Of a stretch of DNA of 6,585 nt, positions 1-6,585 are shown piece by piece. Under the pieces are notes generated by a model. The model ran no database searches. It was not told the DNA's origin and saw only the letters and a list, made by a program, of their open reading frames with translations. A program made the translations under genes and the position numbers. Origin of the DNA: an uncultured Massilia sp. (GTDB lineage Bacteria > Pseudomonadota > Gammaproteobacteria > Burkholderiales > Burkholderiaceae); contig CAMPHU010000242.1 of NCBI GenBank assembly GCA_946886065.1, positions 1 through 6,585 on the forward strand, given 5' to 3'. How positions within the stretch are numbered: position 1 is the first letter of the stretch; each line of letters opens with the position of its first letter.

Positions 1-1287
1 GGCGTGCAGAGCGTGACGAGCTATGTCGGCACCGGCAGCCCGCGTTTCTACCTGCCGCTGGACCAGATCTTCCCGCAGTCGAACGTGTCGCAGCTGGTCG
101 TGCTGCCGGTGGACGCCGAGGCGCGCGAGGCGCTGCTGCGCAAGATCGAGGACGCCTTCCGCAACGACTTCCCCGAGGTGCGCGGGCGCGTGAAGCTGCT
201 GCCGAACGGGCCGCCGGTGCCGTATCCGGTGCAGTTCCAGGTGCTGGGCCCGGACATCGGCGTGGTGCGCGGCGTGGCCGACCAGGTCAAGGAGGTCATG
301 CGCGCCAACCCGAACACGGTGGGCGTGAACGACAACTGGAACGAGTCGGTCAAGGTGCTGCGCCTGGACCTCGACCAGGACAAGCTGCGCGCCCTGGGCG
401 TGACGTCCCAGGCGGTGCGCCGCGTGGTCAACACCACGCTGACCGGCACCCCGATCGCCCAGTTCCGCGAGACCAACCGCCTGATCGACATCGTGGTGCG
501 CCAGCCGGTCGAGGAGCGCTCGACCATCACCCGCCTGCAGGAAGCGCTGGTGCCGACGGCGCTTGGGCGCGCCGTCACCATCGGCCAGGTCGCGCGGGTG
601 CAGTTCGTCTGGGAACCGGGCGTGGTCTGGCGCCAGGGCCGCGAGTGGGCCATCATGGTGCAGTCCGACGTGGCCGAAGGCATCCAGGGCCCGACCGTGA
701 CCGGCCAGGTGGACGCCAGGCTGGGCGAGATCCGCGCCAGGCTGCCGGCCGGCTACCGCGTCACCATCGAGGGCGCGGCCGCCGACAGCTCGGATGCCGA
801 GGCCTCGATCGCGGCGAACATCCCGCTGGTGCTGTTCATCGTGTTTACCCTGCTGATGCTGCAGCTGCACAGCTTCTCTCGCGCGCTGCTGGTGTTCCTG
901 ACCGGCCCGCTGGGCATCGCCGGCGCGGCCATGGCCCTGCTGCTGCTCGGACGGCCCTTCGGTTTCGTCGCCAACCTGGGCGTGATCGCGCTGTTCGGCA
1001 TGATCATCCGTAACTCGGTGATCCTGGTCGACCAGATCGAGCAGGACCGGGCCAACGGCGTGGAGGCATGGGACGCCATCGTCGAGGCGGCGGTGCGCCG
1101 CGCACGGCCGATCCTGCTGACGGCGGCCGCCGCGGCGCTGGCCATGATTCCGCTGTCGCGCTCCGTGTTCTGGGGCCCGATGGCGGTGGCGATCATGGGC
1201 GGGCTGGTGGTGGCGACGGCGCTGACCCTGCTGTTCCTGCCGGCGCTGTACGCGGCCTGGTTCAGGGTGAAGAAGCCGGTGCGCTGA
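1..1287 (+). CDS. RND efflux transporter permease subunit, C-terminal part (5' end outside window)
   Basis: This is the inner-membrane, proton-driven pump subunit of a tripartite efflux system of the AcrB (HAE-type) RND superfamily. Family members of about 1,020-1,050 residues export drugs or other small molecules from the periplasm or inner membrane, working with a periplasmic adaptor and an outer-membrane channel. The frame is open from base 1 and ends at TGA 1285-1287, so about 428 residues are visible. A GTG at base 4 is an internal codon, not a credible start. Residues 1 to ~270 are the second periplasmic porter/docking region. Five hydrophobic segments follow, at about 271-292, 294-317, 320-343, 369-386 and 391-421, matching TM8-TM12 of AcrB. 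The segment GMIIRNSVILVDQ (Arg337, base 1009) aligns with the TM10 stretch containing AcrB Lys940, part of the proton relay. RPILLT and GPMAVAIMGGLVVAT are typical family segments. No partner gene lies downstream. The substrate cannot be inferred, and the subfamily (possibly TriC-like) is uncertain. Confidence 0.93.
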   Translation, partial: GVQSVTSYVGTGSPRFYLPLDQIFPQSNVSQLVVLPVDAEAREALLRKIEDAFRNDFPEVRGRVKLLPNGPPVPYPVQFQVLGPDIGVVRGVADQVKEVMRANPNTVGVNDNWNESVKVLRLDLDQDKLRALGVTSQAVRRVVNTTLTGTPIAQFRETNRLIDIVVRQPVEERSTITRLQEALVPTALGRAVTIGQVARVQFVWEPGVVWRQGREWAIMVQSDVAEGIQGPTVTGQVDARLGEIRARLPAGYRVTIEGAAADSSDAEASIAANIPLVLFIVFTLLMLQLHSFSRALLVFLTGPLGIAGAAMALLLLGRPFGFVANLGVIALFGMIIRNSVILVDQIEQDRANGVEAWDAIVEAAVRRARPILLTAAAAALAMIPLSRSVFWGPMAVAIMGGLVVATALTLLFLPALYAAWFRVKKPVR

Positions 1288-1429
1288 CGGAGGGGTGGCG
1301 CCTGGACACGGGACATTCAAGGCTGCCCGAATGACGCAGCGCGTACCGTGTTCCAAAAATCACCCCAGTAGTGTCAGAAAATCCAGTAAAATAATTGTTT
1401 GAAGTTGTAGCCCCTAAACAGAGGAGTGC

Positions 1430-1468
1430 AGGGCGGCCGGTTTCACTGTCGGGCGCCCTTTGTTTTTG
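1430..1468 (+). terminator. Terminator-like hairpin upstream of tRNA-Leu
   Basis: AGGGCGGCCG (1430-1439) pairs with CGGGCGCCCT (1450-1459) over ten positions, with one G-G mismatch and a 10-base loop. A T-rich run with one G interruption follows (TTTGTTTTT, 1459-1467). This resembles a rho-independent terminator. It lies 142 bases after the RND stop codon and could end that transcript. It is also only ~20 bases before the tRNA, so it may instead sit in the leader of the tRNA transcript. Confidence 0.6.
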
Positions 1469-1488
1469 TGGCAATATGCAATCCTTGC

Positions 1489-1575
1489 GCGAGGATGGCG
1501 AAATTGGTAGACGCACCAGGTTTAGGTCCTGACGCCAGCAATGGTGTGGGGGTTCGAGTCCCCCTCCTCGCACCA
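1489..1575 (+). tRNA. tRNA-Leu (anticodon UAG)
   Basis: This is a class II leucine tRNA of 87 nt with an encoded CCA end (1573-1575). Acceptor arms GCGAGGA (1489-1495) and TCCTCGC (1565-1571) pair perfectly. The D arm contains the usual AAATTGGTAGA. The anticodon loop TTTAGGT (1521-1527) has anticodon TAG at 1523-1525, reading CUA and other CUN leucine codons. The long variable arm is a 5-bp stem, CGCCA/TGGTG, capped by GCAA. The T stem is GGGGG/CCCCC with loop TTCGAGT. Sequence and length resemble E. coli tRNA-Leu(UAG). One oddity is a C-A mismatch at the base of the anticodon stem (C1516 with A1532, positions 27-43). No convincing promoter lies immediately upstream. An AATAAT (1390-1395) is a possible -10 element but lacks a good -35. 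Confidence 0.97.
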
Positions 1576-1607
1576 CGAATAATTCATTTTTTTGGACGAT
1601 TTTTATA

Positions 1608-2948
1608 ATGGCAACTGCAGTCGAAACCCTCGGTAAACTCGAGCGTCGCTTGACCATCTCCTTCCCGGTAGCTGACGTTCGTACGGAAGTCGAAAAGCGC
1701 CTGAAGAAGCAGGCGAAGACGGCCAAGGCGCCTGGCTTCCGTCCGGGCAAGGTGCCTCTGAAGATGGTCGCCGCCCAGTACGGCTACCAGATCGAGACCG
1801 ACGTCCTGAACGACAAGGTCGGCCGTGCGTTCAACGACGCCGCCAACGAGAACGAGTTGCGTGTTGCCGGCTTCCCGAAAATCGAACCGAAAGAAGACGC
1901 ACCGGAAGGCATGCTGGCCTTCGACGCGACCTTCGAAGTCTACCCGGAAGTCGTGCTGGCCGACCTGGCCGGCGTCGAGGTCGAAACCGTCGCCACCGAA
2001 GTGACCGACGCCGAGATCGACAAGACCATCGACATCCTGCGCAAGCAGCGCGTGCACTACCACACCAAGGGTGAGGCAGGCGAGCACGGCACCGGCGGCG
2101 AAGCCGTGGCCGCCAATGGCGACCGCGTGACCGTCGACTTCGTCGGCACCCTGGATGGCGTCGAGTTCGCCGGCGGCAAGGCCGACAACTACGCCTTCGT
2201 GCTGGGCGAAGGCCGCATGCTGCCGGAATTCGAAGCCGCCACCGTCGGCCTGAAAGTCGGCGAAAGCAAGACCTTCCCGCTGGCCTTCCCTGAGGACTAC
2301 CACGGCAAGGACGTGGCAGGCAAGACCGCCGAGTTCACCATCACCCTGAAGAAGCTCGAGTGGGCGCACATGCCGGAAGTCGACGCCGAGTTCGCCAAGT
2401 CGCTGGGCATCGAAGACGGTTCCGTCGAGAAGATGCGCGAAGACATCAAGGTCAACCTTGAGCGCGAAGTCAAGGCACGCGTCAAGGCGCGCAACAAGGA
2501 AGCCGTGATGGACGCCCTGGTCAAGTCGACCGAACTGGACGTGCCGAAGGTCATGATCGACCAGGATTCGGAGCGCCTGGCCGAGATGACCCGCCAGGAC
2601 ATGGCGCAGCGCGGCATGGACGTCAAGAACCTGCCGTTCCCGGCCGAGATGTTCAAGGACAAGGCTGAGCGCCGCGTGCGCCTGGGCCTGATCCTGTCGC
2701 AACTGGTCAGCGACAACAACCTGCAAGCCACCCAGGAGCAGGTGAAGGCGCAGATCGAAGACTTCTCGCAGAGCTACGAAGATCCGAAGGAAGTCCTGAA
2801 GTACTACTACAGCGACCGCCGCCGCCTGGGCGAAGTGGAAGCTCTTGTATTGGAAGAAAACGTCGTCAACTATGTGCTTGGCAAGGCGAAGGTCTCGACC
2901 AAGACCATCGCTTTCGATGAACTGATGGGCTCGATGCCCCAGGCGTAA
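1608..2948 (+). CDS. tig: Trigger factor, ribosome-associated chaperone and peptidyl-prolyl isomerase
   Basis: Trigger factor is a cytosolic chaperone that docks beside the ribosome exit tunnel, shields nascent chains and can catalyse prolyl isomerisation. The 446-residue product has the three-domain layout. The N-terminal ribosome-binding domain carries the signature GFRPGKVP at residues 43-50, the same position as in E. coli. The FKBP-like PPIase domain runs from about 171 ([14 protein letters not shown]) to 251 (LKKLE). The C-terminal substrate-binding arms follow and include YEDPKEV and a terminal [11 protein letters not shown]. The E. coli protein has 432 residues. Most of the excess is a glycine-rich insertion at about 149-170, just before the PPIase domain. 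ATG 1608 is preferred because it gives the family's usual N terminus, although the Shine-Dalgarno is weak (GGA, 1594-1596). The gene starts 32 bases after tRNA-Leu, suggesting cotranscription, and is followed by a strong terminator. Confidence 0.98.
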   Translation: MATAVETLGKLERRLTISFPVADVRTEVEKRLKKQAKTAKAPGFRPGKVPLKMVAAQYGYQIETDVLNDKVGRAFNDAANENELRVAGFPKIEPKEDAPEGMLAFDATFEVYPEVVLADLAGVEVETVATEVTDAEIDKTIDILRKQRVHYHTKGEAGEHGTGGEAVAANGDRVTVDFVGTLDGVEFAGGKADNYAFVLGEGRMLPEFEAATVGLKVGESKTFPLAFPEDYHGKDVAGKTAEFTITLKKLEWAHMPEVDAEFAKSLGIEDGSVEKMREDIKVNLEREVKARVKARNKEAVMDALVKSTELDVPKVMIDQDSERLAEMTRQDMAQRGMDVKNLPFPAEMFKDKAERRVRLGLILSQLVSDNNLQATQEQVKAQIEDFSQSYEDPKEVLKYYYSDRRRLGEVEALVLEENVVNYVLGKAKVSTKTIAFDELMGSMPQA

Positions 2949-2957
2949 TTGAAGATT

Positions 2958-2981
2958 GCCGGCCCCGTGGCCGGCTTTTTT
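2958..2981 (+). terminator. Intrinsic terminator after tig
   Basis: A perfect 7-bp GC stem, GCCGGCC (2958-2964) with GGCCGGC (2969-2975), encloses a CCGT loop and is followed at once by six T residues (2976-2981). It lies ten bases past the tig stop and only 32 bases before clpP. It should end most tig transcripts, so clpP needs either readthrough or a promoter inside the tig 3' end. I could not identify such a promoter. Confidence 0.88.
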
Positions 2982-3013
2982 CCCTTAGCCTTTTTACAAG
3001 GAACGAGACAGGT

Positions 3014-3631
3014 ATGATTCGAAATCCGGCATTGGATACACAGGCACTGGGCATGGTGCCGATGGTGATCGAACAGAGTGGCCGCGGCGAGCGCGCCTAC
3101 GACATCTACTCGCGCCTCCTCAAGGAGCGCGTGATCTTCCTGGTCGGCCCTGTCAACGACCAGATGGCCAACCTCATCGTGGCCCAGTTGCTGTTCCTGG
3201 AGAGCGAGAATCCGGACAAGGATATTTCGCTCTACATCAACTCCCCGGGCGGTTCCGTTTCGGCGGGCCTGGCGATCTTCGACACGATGAACTTCATCAA
3301 GCCGGACGTCTCCACGCTGTGCACCGGCCTGGCCGCGTCGATGGGCGCATTCCTGCTGGCCGCCGGCGCCAAGGGCAAGCGTTTCTCGCTGCCGAACTCG
3401 CGCATCATGATTCACCAGCCGTCCGGCGGCTCCCAGGGCCAGGCATCGGATATCGAGATCCAGGCCAAGGAAATCCTGTACCTGCGTGAGCGTCTGAACC
3501 GCATCCTGGCCGAGCGTACCGGCCAGACCATGGAACAGATCCACAAGGATACGGACCGCGACCGCTTCATGTCCGGCGAAGAGGCTGTCGAGTACGGCCT
3601 GATCGACCGCGTCCTGACCAGCCGCGGATAA
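3014..3631 (+). CDS. clpP: ATP-dependent Clp protease, proteolytic subunit ClpP
   Basis: ClpP is the serine peptidase that assembles into two stacked heptameric rings and degrades proteins threaded in by ClpX (or ClpA) in the cytosol. The 205-residue product has the full catalytic triad: Ser109 in GLAASMGAF, His134 in RIMIHQP and Asp183 in DRDRF. Each is two residues below the E. coli precursor number (111, 136, 185). The oxyanion-region motif [11 protein letters not shown] spans 75-85. MVPMVIEQ at 14-21 aligns with the N-terminal axial loop of mature ClpP, so residues 1-12 look like a short self-cleaved propeptide ending at Leu12/Gly13, against Met14/Ala15 in E. coli (inference). ATG 3014 is supported by AAGGA at 2998-3002, slightly distant at 11 bases. 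ClpX follows after 206 bases, which include a terminator and a promoter, so the pair need not share one transcript. Confidence 0.98.
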   Translation: MIRNPALDTQALGMVPMVIEQSGRGERAYDIYSRLLKERVIFLVGPVNDQMANLIVAQLLFLESENPDKDISLYINSPGGSVSAGLAIFDTMNFIKPDVSTLCTGLAASMGAFLLAAGAKGKRFSLPNSRIMIHQPSGGSQGQASDIEIQAKEILYLRERLNRILAERTGQTMEQIHKDTDRDRFMSGEEAVEYGLIDRVLTSRG

Positions 3632-3647
3632 CGAACTCCGGTTCGTT
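3630..3647 (+). other. Perfect hairpin with UNCG-type tetraloop over the clpP stop codon
   Basis: AACGAAC (3630-3636) and GTTCGTT (3641-3647) form a perfect 7-bp stem around TCCG. In RNA this is C(UCCG)G, a member of the exceptionally stable UNCG tetraloop class. The left arm begins within the clpP TAA stop codon. No T-run follows, so this is not a terminator by itself. It may protect or define the clpP mRNA 3' end, but that role is inference. Confidence 0.5.
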
Positions 3648-3670
3648 ATACCGACACTAGTGTTGCCAAA

Positions 3671-3709
3671 AAACGCCCGGGCGCGAACACGTTCGGGCGT
3701 TTCGTTTTT
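3671..3709 (+). terminator. Intrinsic terminator after clpP
   Basis: AAACGCCCG (3671-3679) pairs perfectly with CGGGCGTTT (3694-3702) over 9 bp around a 14-base loop, followed by CGTTTTT and a further T-rich stretch. A-runs on the left and T-runs on the right mean it could work in both directions. It should separate clpP transcripts from clpX. Confidence 0.85.
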
Positions 3710-3766
3710 ATTTCGGGTAGCATAGTTCATGGATGACGCATTGCGCTGTGCATATGCTCCTGTTAT

Positions 3767-3780
3767 GTGCGCCAGCGCAC
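3767..3780. repeat. Near-palindrome abutting the clpX -35 element
   Basis: GTGCGCCAGCGCAC consists of 6-bp inverted arms (3767-3772 and 3775-3780) separated by CA. It ends directly against the proposed -35 hexamer of the clpX promoter, a position typical of regulator operators or activator sites. No known operator is recognised, and chance is possible in GC-rich DNA. Confidence 0.35.
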
Positions 3781-3809
3781 TTGTTGCGTCTCCGTATTAG
3801 CGTTATATT
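3781..3809 (+). promoter_or_regulatory. Predicted sigma-70-type promoter for clpX
   Basis: TTGTTG (3781-3786) and TATATT (3804-3809) are separated by exactly 17 bases. The -10 matches the consensus at five of six positions; the -35 keeps the key TTG. The predicted start near 3815-3817 leaves a leader of about 22 bases before the clpX ATG. The promoter lies in AT-richer sequence downstream of the clpP terminator, which explains how clpX can be expressed independently. Confidence 0.55.
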
Positions 3810-3837
3810 CATAGCAATTCAATAGAAACCCTGCCCC

Positions 3838-5106
3838 ATGTCAGACAAAAAATCCTCCAGCGGCGAGAAACTTCTGTACTGCTCTTTCTGCGGAAAGAGC
3901 CAGCACGAAGTGAAGAAGCTGATCGCGGGACCGTCGGTGTTCATCTGCGATGAATGCATCGACCTGTGCAACGACATCATCCGCGACGAAACCTCGAACG
4001 TCGAGTCGGTGGCGGGCGCCAAGTCCGATCTGCCGACGCCGCACGAAATCACCGAACTGCTCGACCAGTACGTGATCGGCCAGCAGACGGCCAAGCGCAT
4101 CCTCTCGGTGGCGGTGTACAACCATTACAAGCGCCTCAAGCACCTGGGCAAGAAGGACGAGGTCGAACTGGCCAAGAGCAACATCCTGCTCGTCGGCCCG
4201 ACCGGCTCCGGCAAGACCCTGCTGGCCCAGACCCTGGCGCGTATGCTCAACGTCCCCTTCGTGATCGCCGACGCGACCACCCTGACCGAAGCCGGCTATG
4301 TCGGCGAGGACGTCGAGAACATCATCCAGAAGCTGCTGCAAAGCTGTAACTATGAAGTCGAGAAGGCCCAGCGCGGCATCGTCTACATCGACGAGATCGA
4401 CAAGATTTCGCGCAAGTCCGACAACCCGTCGATCACCCGCGACGTGTCGGGCGAGGGCGTGCAGCAGGCCCTGCTGAAGCTGATCGAGGGCACCATGGCC
4501 TCGGTGCCGCCGCAAGGCGGGCGCAAGCATCCGAACCAGGACTTCGTGCAGATCGACACGACCAACATCATGTTCATCTGCGGCGGCGCGTTCGACGGCC
4601 TGGCCAAGATCATCCAGAACCGTTCGGAAAAGAGCGGGATCGGTTTCTCGGCTTCGGTCAAGAGCCAGAACGAGCGTTCCAACAGCGACATCCTGCTCGA
4701 AGCCGAGCCGGAAGACCTGATCAAGTTCGGCCTGATCCCGGAACTGGTCGGCCGCCTGCCCGTGGTCGCCACCTTGAGCGAGCTCACGGAAGAAGCCCTG
4801 ATCCAGATCCTGATCGAACCGAAGAACGCGCTGATCAAGCAGTACTCGAAGCTGCTTGAAATGGAAGGCGCGGAACTCGAAATTCGTCCTGCGGCCCTGC
4901 ACGCGATCGCCCGCAAGGCGCTGGCGCGCAAGACCGGCGCCCGCGGCCTGCGTTCGATTCTCGAACACGCGCTGCTGGACGTGATGTACGAATTGCCAAG
5001 CCAGCAGAACGTGGTGAAAGTCGTGATCGATGAAAATACGATCACGAATGCCGCAAAACCTTTATTGATTTACAGCGAAACTCCGAAAGCATCTGGGGAA
5101 AACTGA
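3838..5106 (+). CDS. clpX: ATP-dependent Clp protease, ATP-binding subunit ClpX
   Basis: ClpX is a hexameric AAA+ unfoldase that recognises tagged substrates, threads them through its pore and delivers them to ClpP. The 422-residue product is full length (E. coli 424). The N-terminal zinc-binding domain has Cys15, Cys18, Cys37 and Cys40. The ATPase core has Walker A GPTGSGKT at 120-127 and Walker B IVYIDEID with Glu186. The pore loop is GYVGED with Tyr154, the IGF loop that docks on ClpP is at 268-270, the arginine finger in GRLP is Arg306, and the sensor-2 arginine in TGARGLR is Arg369. No catalytic feature is missing. ATG 3838 gives the normal N terminus, though only a poor Shine-Dalgarno (AGAAA) precedes it. 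The gene has its own predicted promoter and is followed by a terminator before lon. Confidence 0.98.
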   Translation: MSDKKSSSGEKLLYCSFCGKSQHEVKKLIAGPSVFICDECIDLCNDIIRDETSNVESVAGAKSDLPTPHEITELLDQYVIGQQTAKRILSVAVYNHYKRLKHLGKKDEVELAKSNILLVGPTGSGKTLLAQTLARMLNVPFVIADATTLTEAGYVGEDVENIIQKLLQSCNYEVEKAQRGIVYIDEIDKISRKSDNPSITRDVSGEGVQQALLKLIEGTMASVPPQGGRKHPNQDFVQIDTTNIMFICGGAFDGLAKIIQNRSEKSGIGFSASVKSQNERSNSDILLEAEPEDLIKFGLIPELVGRLPVVATLSELTEEALIQILIEPKNALIKQYSKLLEMEGAELEIRPAALHAIARKALARKTGARGLRSILEHALLDVMYELPSQQNVVKVVIDENTITNAAKPLLIYSETPKASGEN

Positions 5107-5109
5107 AAA

Positions 5110-5188
5110 AAGCCTGCACGCACGCAACAAAACGCTTGCCGCGCGGACTCATATCGGTAAAATCGATCTCAATAAAAGACGCAGGCTT
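5110..5188 (+). repeat. Inverted repeat downstream of clpX with alternative pairing to the terminator
   Basis: AAGCCTGC (5110-5117) and GCAGGCTT (5181-5188) are perfect 8-bp inverted arms 63 bases apart, starting just after the clpX stop. The right arm's GGCTT (5184-5188) can instead pair with AAGCC (5197-5201), part of the terminator's left arm. AAAAAGCC (5107-5114) can also pair with GGCTTTTT (5223-5230). The mutually exclusive pairings resemble an attenuator, but function is unproven. Confidence 0.4.
5136..5163 (+). promoter_or_regulatory. Weak candidate promoter between clpX and its terminator
   Basis: TTGCCG (5136-5141) and TAAAAT (5158-5163) have a 16-base spacer and match the sigma-70 consensus at four and five of six positions. 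Transcription from about 5170 would meet the terminator at 5195-5234, giving an RNA of about 60 bases. Motif matches of this quality occur by chance, so this is tentative. Confidence 0.25.
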
Positions 5189-5194
5189 CAATCG

Positions 5195-5234
5195 AAAAGC
5201 CACTCGCGGTACCCCGCGTGGTGGCTTTTTCATT
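5195..5234 (+). terminator. Two-tier intrinsic terminator between clpX and lon
   Basis: An outer 9-bp stem, AAAAGCCAC (5195-5203) with GTGGCTTTT (5221-5229), encloses an inner 5-bp stem, CGCGG (5205-5209) with CCGCG (5214-5218). A small internal loop lies between them and TACC forms the apex. A T-run starts at 5226. This is the strongest hairpin terminator in the window and should end clpX transcripts. The A/T flanks may allow function from either strand. Confidence 0.9.
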
Positions 5235-5279
5235 TCACACCACGGCTTTTATTGGAACGGCTAGTTTTCGCAGCAAGTT

Positions 5280-5285
5280 TATAAT
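5280..5285 (+). promoter_or_regulatory. Consensus -10 hexamer upstream of lon
   Basis: TATAAT matches the sigma-70 -10 consensus perfectly and lies in an AT-rich stretch ~95 bases before lon. No good -35 hexamer sits 16-18 bases upstream; TTGGAA (5252-5257) is 22 bases away, which is too far. It may be a housekeeping promoter for lon needing an activator, or a chance match. Confidence 0.35.
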
Positions 5286-5309
5286 TCTTTTACTTGTAGA
5301 AAATATTTT

Positions 5310-5340
5310 TCACGGCAAGCATCTTGAGTTTTCGCCGTGA
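5310..5340. repeat. Inverted repeat spanning the putative lon heat-shock promoter
   Basis: TCACGGC (5310-5316) and GCCGTGA (5334-5340) are perfect 7-bp inverted arms separated by 17 bases. The spacer holds the proposed heat-shock -35 element CTTGAG. It does not match the CIRCE element bound by HrcA. A regulator operator or a leader hairpin are both possible. Confidence 0.4.
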
Positions 5341-5350
5341 GTGCCCAAGT
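5323..5350 (+). promoter_or_regulatory. Sigma-32 (RpoH)-like heat-shock promoter for lon
   Basis: CTTGAG (5323-5328) differs by one base from the heat-shock -35 core CTTGAA. GCCCAAGT (5343-5350) keeps the CCC-A core and last T of the -10 consensus CCCCATNT. The 14-base spacer is within the normal range. The predicted start near 5357 would leave a leader of about 22 bases containing the lon ribosome-binding site. lon is under RpoH control in E. coli, so the position is plausible. Confidence 0.5.
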
Positions 5351-5379
5351 TCAGCAACACGCTTTCTATAAGGTATGCC

Positions 5380-6585
<1,206 letters not shown>

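Noticed and set aside
1426..1608. Open reading frame of 60 codons encoding a peptide with [17 protein letters not shown]
   Set aside because: It is the tRNA-Leu gene read as protein. MAKLVDA-type peptides are a well-known annotation artefact of translated leucine tRNAs, and the frame has no support outside the tRNA.
1604..1609. TATAAT just before tig
   Set aside because: It overlaps the ATG, so transcription would start inside the gene, and the -35 region is poor.
1584..2726. 380-codon frame on the - strand opposite tig
   Set aside because: Composition-driven antisense shadow in GC-rich coding DNA. The + strand gives an unmistakable full-length trigger factor, and the antisense product resembles no family I recognise.
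3834..3841. CCCCATGT resembling a sigma-32 -10 element at the clpX start
   Set aside because: It overlaps the clpX start codon, and no CTTGAA-like -35 lies at the right distance upstream.
3841..4968. 375-codon frame on the - strand opposite clpX
   Set aside because: Antisense shadow of clpX, low-complexity and rich in Leu, Asp, Val and Gln. No domain is recognisable.
5252..5273. TTGGAACGG... as a possible sigma-54 promoter upstream of lon
   Set aside because: The GC doublet expected ten bases after GG is absent, so the invariant sigma-54 spacing fails.

Overview
The window is a stretch of bacterial chromosome carrying the conserved protein quality-control cluster tig-clpP-clpX-lon. A leucine tRNA gene precedes the cluster, and before that lies the 3' end of an RND-family efflux pump gene. 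High GC content, the gene order and the protein sequences suggest a betaproteobacterium of the order Burkholderiales. An Oxalobacteraceae (Massilia/Janthinobacterium-like) origin is a guess that needs a database search. All genes are on the + strand.

Layout. Bases 1-1287 encode the C-terminal ~428 residues of an RND transporter whose start lies outside the window. The 201-base gap that follows contains a terminator-like hairpin (1430-1468) and ends at tRNA-Leu(UAG) (1489-1575). Trigger factor (tig, 1608-2948) begins 32 bases after the tRNA, with no room for a conventional promoter, so the two are probably cotranscribed. A strong intrinsic terminator separates tig from clpP (3014-3631). A hairpin, a second terminator and a good sigma-70-type promoter separate clpP from clpX (3838-5106). 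A 273-base gap containing a two-tier terminator and candidate promoters, one of heat-shock (sigma-32) type, precedes lon. The window holds only the first 402 codons of lon (5380-6585).

Functionally, trigger factor meets nascent chains at the ribosome exit tunnel. ClpX unfolds tagged or damaged proteins and feeds them into the ClpP chamber. Lon is an independent ATP-dependent protease for misfolded and regulatory proteins. The signals between genes suggest that each gene can be transcribed separately even though the order is conserved. The efflux gene looks unrelated to this role.

I see no mobile element, CRISPR array or undescribed multi-gene system. The coding content is ordinary. The points worth a second look are in the intergenic regions: the tRNA-tig junction, the alternative pairings between clpX and lon, and the inverted repeat over the putative lon heat-shock promoter.
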